Of a stretch of 43,271 nt of DNA, positions 37,593 through 43,271 are shown piece after piece; position 1 is the stretch's first letter; each line of letters begins with the position of its first letter. The stretch spans positions 1-43,271 of the forward strand of contig JAGVYY010000046.1 of assembly GCA_018303005.1 (NCBI GenBank), in the 5' to 3' direction. Both the position numbers and the translations under genes were made by a program. The DNA is from Candidatus Woesearchaeota archaeon (GTDB lineage: Archaea > Nanobdellota > Nanobdellia > SCGC-AAA011-G17 > GW2011-AR20). The notes beneath the pieces were generated by a model. It did no database searches and was not told where the DNA came from. It saw nothing but the letters and a program-made list of their open reading frames with translations.

Positions 37593-39116
37593 ATGATACG
37601 GATAATTGATTGCGGAAGCCAGTACACACAAAATATTGCCCGTAGAGTTAGAGAGCTTGGTGTGTTCAGTGAAATAATGCCCTTTAATTCTTCTTTGGAA
37701 AGTATTGTGGATAATGATTTAGAAGGGATTATAATATCTGGCGGACAATTTAGCGTGTATGATAATAATTCTCCTCTTTATACAAAAGAAATATTGTTTT
37801 CTGGTAAGCCTATTTTAGGGATTTGTTATGGACAACAATCAATTGCCCATATTCTTGGCGGGAAAGTAATCCCCACAGACAACAGAGAATATGGAGGAAC
37901 AAATATTACTATAAAAAAGCAAAGTCCTCTTTTTAAAGACATCCCAGATAAAACATTTCAGGTATGGATGAGCCATGGTGATATTGTAGAAGAACTACCA
38001 AAAGGATTTGAAGCTGTTGCCCGCTCTCAAAATGGCCATATAGCAGCTATGCAGAAAATGAATATCTATGCAGTACAATTTCATCCAGAAGTGGACCATA
38101 CAAACTATGGGAGGAAAATACTGAATAATTTCTTAGATATTTGCACGGCAGTAAGAAATTGGGATCCTGAAAAAAATTATGATAAAATTGTAGAAGAAAC
38201 TAAAGAAAGAATACATAACAAAGTAGGTGTTGGTGGCATAAGTGGAGGTGTTGATTCTTCAACAGTTTCTGTTTTAATAAAAAATATAATTGGAGACAAA
38301 TATCACCCTATTTTTGTTGATAATGGCTTATTAAGATTAAATGAAGCTGAAGAAGTAAAAAACAGCCTTGATTCTTTCCAATTGAATGTTAAATATGTTA
38401 ATGCAAGCGAGAGATTTCTTTCTAGACTAAAAGGCGTTGTTAATCCTGATGAAAAGAGAAAAATCATAGGGAATGAATTTGTTGCTGTGTTTGGAGAAGA
38501 AGCACAAAAAATTAAGGATGCAACTTATTTAGTCCAAGGCACATTATATCCTGATGTAATAGAAAGTGTACCTGTCTATGGTGTCTCTTCAAAGATAAAG
38601 AGGCATCATAATGTAGGTGGATTACCTAGGGATATGAACTTAGAGGTTATTGAACCATTCAGGAATATGTTCAAAGATGAAGTAAGAGAAATAGCTGAAT
38701 GCAAATTAGGCATGCCGAAGGAAATTGTATATAGACATCCTTTTCCTGGTCCGGGATTGGCTATTCGTATTGTCAGCAGTGATGTTACACCAGAAAAATT
38801 AGAACTAGTCAGGAAAGCAGATGCTATATTTATTCAAGAACTGAAAAAAAGAGACCTTTACGATAAGATAAGCCAGGCATTTGCTGGGTTATTAAACTCA
38901 CATTCAGTTGGTGTAATGGGAGATGAAGGCAGATATGAAGGCATGATTATATTAAGAGCGGTTGTTACAAATGATTTTATGACATCAGATTGTTATTATT
39001 TTGAAAAAGAGGACATAAATGCCATATCAAATAGAATCACTAATGAAGTAAAGGGCATAAATAGAGTGCTTTACGACCAAAGCCAGAAACCTCCAGCAAC
39101 AATAGAATGGGAATAA
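37593..39116 (+). CDS. guaA: GMP synthase (glutamine-hydrolysing), fused form
   Basis: GICYGQQSIAHILGG, VQFHPEVDHT, GGISGGVDSSTVS, RHPFPGPGLAIRI, PPATIEWE C-terminus. Confidence 0.97.
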   Translation: MIRIIDCGSQYTQNIARRVRELGVFSEIMPFNSSLESIVDNDLEGIIISGGQFSVYDNNSPLYTKEILFSGKPILGICYGQQSIAHILGGKVIPTDNREYGGTNITIKKQSPLFKDIPDKTFQVWMSHGDIVEELPKGFEAVARSQNGHIAAMQKMNIYAVQFHPEVDHTNYGRKILNNFLDICTAVRNWDPEKNYDKIVEETKERIHNKVGVGGISGGVDSSTVSVLIKNIIGDKYHPIFVDNGLLRLNEAEEVKNSLDSFQLNVKYVNASERFLSRLKGVVNPDEKRKIIGNEFVAVFGEEAQKIKDATYLVQGTLYPDVIESVPVYGVSSKIKRHHNVGGLPRDMNLEVIEPFRNMFKDEVREIAECKLGMPKEIVYRHPFPGPGLAIRIVSSDVTPEKLELVRKADAIFIQELKKRDLYDKISQAFAGLLNSHSVGVMGDEGRYEGMIILRAVVTNDFMTSDCYYFEKEDINAISNRITNEVKGINRVLYDQSQKPPATIEWE

Positions 39117-39223
39117 AAATACTTTAATTAGCTTAATAGCTCTTATAAAGAATCCTTTTGCTGTACTATTAATATGTGTTTTCAGATAAATTTAAAAAGT
39201 TCTTAAAATAATAAATAAAAGAC

Positions 39224-39976
39224 ATGGCAAGAAAAATATTGCTTATTGGTGGAAAAGGTGGTATTGGCAAGACAACGACATCTATAGGATTAGCTTATTC
39301 TCTATCAAAATACGGTCATGATGTTACTCTAATAGACGGAAATCTGACTACGCCGAACGTTGGCTTATATCTTGGTGTTGGAAAGATTCCAGTTACTCTG
39401 CATGATGCGATGTCTGGAAAAGAGAAAATAGAAAATGCTGTTTATCTACATAAGACTGGAATGAAGATTGTTCCTGGAAACATAAGACTTGAGTCATTGG
39501 AAAAAGTAAAGCTGAACTCTTTTAAGTTCCATGTAAAAAGGCTTGACAATACAACAGAGATAATACTGATAGATGGTGCTGCGGGCCTTGGAAAAGAAGC
39601 TGTTACAGCAATGGGTGTTGCAGACGAGGTTTTGATATTGACTAATCCGGAACTGCCGGCAGTTGTGGATGCCTTGAAAACAATAAAGCTTGCAGAATCA
39701 ATGAAAAAGAGTGTTTCAGGCATTGTTCTGGTAAAAGATAGAAAAAATTCAATGTCAATAAGAAGTATTGAAAAAATACTAAACAAGCCAGTTATCTCGA
39801 TTATCCCTTATGATGAGAAGATAAATAATGCTGTATTCCAAAAAGAGCTTGTTTCAGAGCTTTATCCATATTCTAAAGTTTCAACAGGATACAGGAAACT
39901 GGCAGCTTATGTTACTGGAAAAAAATATAAAGAAGATTCAATGATTGATTCTTTCTTAAAAATTTTCGGATTGTAG
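39224..39976 (+). CDS. MinD/ParA-like ATPase
   Basis: GGKGGIGKTTTSIGLAYSLSKYGHDVTLIDGNLTTPNVGLYLG. Confidence 0.88.
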   Translation: MARKILLIGGKGGIGKTTTSIGLAYSLSKYGHDVTLIDGNLTTPNVGLYLGVGKIPVTLHDAMSGKEKIENAVYLHKTGMKIVPGNIRLESLEKVKLNSFKFHVKRLDNTTEIILIDGAAGLGKEAVTAMGVADEVLILTNPELPAVVDALKTIKLAESMKKSVSGIVLVKDRKNSMSIRSIEKILNKPVISIIPYDEKINNAVFQKELVSELYPYSKVSTGYRKLAAYVTGKKYKEDSMIDSFLKIFGL

Positions 39977-40145
39977 TCAATAGATAACAAAGTGAATTTA
40001 TAAAACAAGCACTATGTATTTCAATAAACTGGATAGAAAAAGTTGAAATGGAATCTTATTTATCTTCGAAACCTTAAAGAATTAGACTAATGCTTCAGAT
40101 AGTTAAATATTTAAAGAATATTAAAAGATTAAGAATATTGGTTAA

Positions 40146-40253
40146 GCCCTGATAGTGTAGTGGCCTAGCACGCAGCCCTGTCAAACAAATCTGAGAGATT
40201 TAATAAAGATATACAGAACGGCTGCAACCCGGGTTCAAATCCCGGTCAGGGCG
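40146..40253 (+). tRNA. tRNA-Asp (GTC) with 35-nt intron at 40184-40218
   Basis: Acceptor GCCCTGA/TCAGGGC+G, anticodon stem CAGCC/GGCTG, loop CTGTCA|intron|C, T-arm CCGGGTTCAAATCCCGG; BHB motif with 4-bp CTGU:ACAG helix and 3-nt bulges CAA and AAC. Confidence 0.95.
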
Positions 40254-40313
40254 TAGCACTAAAATGTTCAACGTTTGGAAAGATTTAAATGGTTGTTCCT
40301 CTATTAATTAATA

Positions 40314-40450
40314 ATGGATAAAATTGATATTCATAATAGAGAAGCTGATTATCTGAAGGCTAAGGATACTTTAAAAAATAATAAAAAGATAAAAGAGGAA
40401 AAATATAATTTTAATATCATTTTATTTTCAATCTGTTATAAGAAATAAAA
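40314..40450 (+). pseudogene. Decayed N-terminus of archaeal tyrosine recombinase (XerA/integrase-like)
   Basis: MDKIDIHNREADYLKAKDTLKNNKKIKEEK then sequence degenerates into stops. Confidence 0.55.
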
Positions 40451-40663
40451 TACAGCAGTTTACTCTAAATGCAGAAAGGTTAAACACTCCAAAATTACAA
40501 GAAACAGATTTAAAATGTGAGATATTGCCTTCTAAAAGATAAATTATTTCAATTTTTTAAAATTGATAGAGGTAGTTGGAAAAGACAAAGCTAGGTTAAT
40601 TGCCAAAAGAGTTGATATTGTATGAAGCTTGATTTTAAGAAGAAAATATACTGATATTATTTC

Positions 40664-40740
40664 AGATTATTAACTAGATTATTACAATGTTCAGCTACTT
40701 TTAAGCCTTTGTCTGTTAATATAAATAGAAAGATTTATAT
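40664..40740 (-). pseudogene. Orphan C-terminal fragment of winged-helix regulator (left copy)
   Basis: Minus strand IFLFILTDKGLKVAEHCNNLVNNLK-stop; ~80% identical by eye to 42331-42400. Confidence 0.75.
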
Positions 40741-40776
40741 ACTAAAGATACATATTATAACACTATAATATATAAA

Positions 40777-41406
40777 ATGAAATTAAGTATCTTAATTAGA
40801 AAATTAGCATTAGAAAAGAATGATTATATTAGCTCAGAAACTTTAAAAGAATACTGTAAAGACATAAAGACATCTTACTTAACAACAGTAAAGTACTTGT
40901 TAAGGCATAATTATATAGTAAGAATATTAAAGGGTATTTTTTATGTAAAATCATTAGAAGAAAGAAAATTTAAGAAAATCAATATTAATTATTTAGATGC
41001 AATAAAAAAGGCATTAGAAATTAAAAAGATAGAGAATTGGTATTTTGGTTTAGAAACAGCTTTAAAATTGAATAAGGTAACACATGAATACTTTACCTTA
41101 GATTATGTTTTTACAGATAGCTTATTTAGACCAAAACCAGTAACTATTATGAATCATAAAATAAAATTTATTAAAGTAAATGCAAGATTATTTAGGTTTG
41201 GCATTATAAAAAATAGTCTGAATTATTCTAATATTGAGAAAACAATTTTGGATTTTATTTACATTGGAAAATATAATAGTTTAAGTGATAATGAAATTAA
41301 AAACAATATTGTAGATTTGTTAAAATTAAGTTCAAAAAGAAAATTAAAAATATATCTAAAATATTATCCAAAAACTGTTACTAAATTATTAAAAGGTATA
41401 ATATGA
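40777..41406 (+). CDS. AbiEi-like antitoxin/transcriptional regulator
   Basis: N-terminal wHTH (YISSETLKEYCKDIKTSYLTTVKYLLRHNYIVRILKGIFYVKS), typical partner of AbiEii. Confidence 0.8.
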   Translation: MKLSILIRKLALEKNDYISSETLKEYCKDIKTSYLTTVKYLLRHNYIVRILKGIFYVKSLEERKFKKININYLDAIKKALEIKKIENWYFGLETALKLNKVTHEYFTLDYVFTDSLFRPKPVTIMNHKIKFIKVNARLFRFGIIKNSLNYSNIEKTILDFIYIGKYNSLSDNEIKNNIVDLLKLSSKRKLKIYLKYYPKTVTKLLKGII

Positions 41407-42332
41407 TAACAAAAGAATTTGTAGATTATATAGGAAGTAAAACTAAAATAGAGAAAAGAGAACTTATAGAGAAAGATTTTTTATTACAGGAATTATTATT
41501 GGAATTGCAGAAAGAAAAGTATTTCAGGGAGAATTTTGTATTTAAGGGTGGAACTTGCTTGATTAAGTGTTATCTTGGTTACTTTAGATTTTCAGAAGAT
41601 TTAGATTTTTCTTTTATAAAACAGAATTTGTTTAAAAATAAAAGTGAAAATCAGATTAGAAAGTTATTATCTAAAGAAATTAATATTTTCTTAAATATAA
41701 TTGAAGAAATAAGCAAGAAGATATATCTAGATTTTAAGAGTTCTAAAGGTAATAGAAAATATATTGAATTAGGCGGGAATAATAAGTTTTTAACTTTGAA
41801 ATTATGGTATAAATCTCAAATATTAAATGAAGAACAATTTATTAAAATACAGATTAATTTTGTGGATCTATTTAAGTATAAGTTTAAAAGAAAAAAAGCA
41901 AACAGTATTAGCAAGAATATAAATATAGAAGAAACAAAATTTCTGTTTCCTGAATATGTTGATGTTGCTACTAAGGAAATCAATATAGTATGTTATGATT
42001 TAAAAGAAATCTTATTAGAAAAGTTTAGGGCTTTATTAACTAGAAAGGGTGTTAAGGCTAGAGACTTTATAGATATTTATTTTATTTTGAAGTATTTAGA
42101 AAAAGATTTTAAGATATTTAAAAAAGATATTCTTGATAAAACAGTATTTATGTTAAGATACTATAAATATAAGAGAAATTTATTAGAGAAAGAGGAATTA
42201 CTGAAAAATTATGAAATAAAAGAAGTGGAAAAATTATTGTTAATTGAACCTGATAAAGATTTTTATGAGTTTAACAAGAAATTAGCTACTTTTGTTAATG
42301 GATTGATTGTAGAAATTAAGGGGTTATTTTAA
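41403..42332 (+). CDS. AbiEii-like nucleotidyltransferase toxin
   Basis: FVFKGGTCLIKCYLGYFRFSEDLDFSF; DLKEILLEKFRALLTRKGVKARDFIDIYFI. Confidence 0.9.
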   Translation: MITKEFVDYIGSKTKIEKRELIEKDFLLQELLLELQKEKYFRENFVFKGGTCLIKCYLGYFRFSEDLDFSFIKQNLFKNKSENQIRKLLSKEINIFLNIIEEISKKIYLDFKSSKGNRKYIELGGNNKFLTLKLWYKSQILNEEQFIKIQINFVDLFKYKFKRKKANSISKNINIEETKFLFPEYVDVATKEINIVCYDLKEILLEKFRALLTRKGVKARDFIDIYFILKYLEKDFKIFKKDILDKTVFMLRYYKYKRNLLEKEELLKNYEIKEVEKLLLIEPDKDFYEFNKKLATFVNGLIVEIKGLF

Positions 42333-42333
42333 A

Positions 42334-42573
42334 TTATTAACCAAATTATCACATGTTCAGCTATCTTTAAGCCTTTTTCTGTAATTTTAAATATACAATT
42401 CTACCATTTTTTCCTCTTTTTATTAAATTATTACTATGCAAATCATTAATAATCTTTATTACATAACTTGATGTCTTATCTGTATGTTTAGCTATAATAG
42501 ATGCATATATCTGATTATCTTTTTGCTGATATAGAAAAGATAAAATTCTTATCAATGAGTCTGTTAGTAACAT
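42334..42573 (-). CDS. Winged-helix regulator, 3' end apparently frameshifted
   Basis: LLTDSLIRILSFLYQQKDNQIYASIIAKHTDKTSSYVIKIINDLHSNNLIKRGKNGRIVYLK then ITEKGLKIAEH in another frame. Confidence 0.65.
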
Positions 42574-42630
42574 TATTTTAATTAGAATGAGAAGGTATTT
42601 AAGGATTTTTACTTTATCTGTTTATTCTTA

Positions 42631-42837
42631 TTACTTTGCTTTTATTTTATCATCCTTCTTCATTATAACTTCAATTTTTAACTCAGCCTGTTCAATTTCT
42701 TTATTGCATTTGTTTACAATATCAACACTTTCCTCAAATTTTTGCAATGAATCCTTTAATGTCAATTTCCCAGATTCAAGTTCTTCTACTATTGCTTTTA
42801 ATTTTTCAATTTTGCTTTCAAATGGAATTTCACCCAT
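42631..42837 (-). CDS. xseB: Exodeoxyribonuclease VII small subunit
   Basis: FESKIEKLKAIVEELESGKLTLKDSLQKFEESVDIVNKCNKEIEQAELKIE. Confidence 0.9.
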   Translation of the reverse strand: MGEIPFESKIEKLKAIVEELESGKLTLKDSLQKFEESVDIVNKCNKEIEQAELKIEVIMKKDDKIKAK

Positions 42838-43271
42838 CTTCTTCCTCCTTTCCGGTTATTTTAGCGTCTAATTTTCCTTTATATAGAACTATATTAATAT
42901 CATTATCAACATCTACTTCTTTTGAATCTTTAATTGTTTTATTATCCTTTACTATAATACTATACCCCATTTTTAATATTGCTTTTGGATTTATTGATTT
43001 TAGCTTAGAATCTAGAATTTCTAGTTGTTTTTTTGTTAATGTTAGTTTTTCTTTCATTAAAGATTGTAATTTAAATGTTAAATGATCCAACTCCTGTTTA
43101 TTACTATATATTTTATCAAAAGGCCTTTTAAATATTTGCCTGTTCTTTATCTGATTTAGTTCTGTTTTTTGTATATTCAAAATATTAATTATTGAATTAA
43201 TACTTCTTTTATTTAACATATTAATGAATTTCTTGATTTCTTCTACATCCGGCAATAATATTTCTATTGCT
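42830..43271 (-). CDS. xseA: Exodeoxyribonuclease VII large subunit, partial (N-terminus beyond window)
   Basis: AIEILLPDVEEIKKF...DKIYSNKQELDHLTFKLQ...LDSKLKSINPKAILKMGYSIIVKDNKTIKDSKEV; open to the window end. Confidence 0.88.
   Translation of the reverse strand, partial: AIEILLPDVEEIKKFINMLNKRSINSIINILNIQKTELNQIKNRQIFKRPFDKIYSNKQELDHLTFKLQSLMKEKLTLTKKQLEILDSKLKSINPKAILKMGYSIIVKDNKTIKDSKEVDVDNDINIVLYKGKLDAKITGKEEEDG

Noticed and set aside
39442-39786. 114-aa minus-strand ORF
   Set aside because: Antisense to the MinD-like ATPase

Overview
The window looks like chromosome of a DPANN-type archaeon (AT-rich, mostly leaderless TATA promoters, archaeal L18e-L13-S9 and Rpb10 genes, NAC, RNase P Rpp21 homologue, intron-containing tRNA-Asp) that carries many bacterial-type genes (GyrB/GyrA, GreA-like, class 2 PyrD, XseA/XseB). 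Main accessory content: (1) a nucleotide-hydrolase/kinase cluster with a tandem radical-SAM pair and a DUF2064-Nudix fusion (1-6589); (2) three decayed 3'-ends of a DUF1016/YhcG nuclease gene alternating with small genes (6794-9190); (3) a divergent multi-gene locus (9859-15871) with a GHKL (MORC/Hsp90-like) ATPase, an HTH protein, two coiled-coil/wHTH proteins, a Rossmann-like protein and an A10 tract that would join two ORFs by a -1 frameshift; this is my best candidate for an undescribed system; (4) an HExxH protein gene inserted between gyrB and gyrA; (5) a PIN(DUF3368)/UPF0175-type toxin-antitoxin pair; (6) a Type II-like restriction-modification module with an unlisted 53-aa zinc-ribbon ORF, bracketed by ~33-bp near-perfect inverted repeats; (7) an intein in an ATP-grasp PurD whose LAGLIDADG-like motifs have Asn in place of the expected catalytic Asp; (8) a tRNA-Asp locus followed by a decayed tyrosine-recombinase N-terminus and an AbiEi/AbiEii module flanked by duplicated 3'-ends of a winged-helix gene. 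All calls are from reading the sequence and translations by eye; no searches were run.
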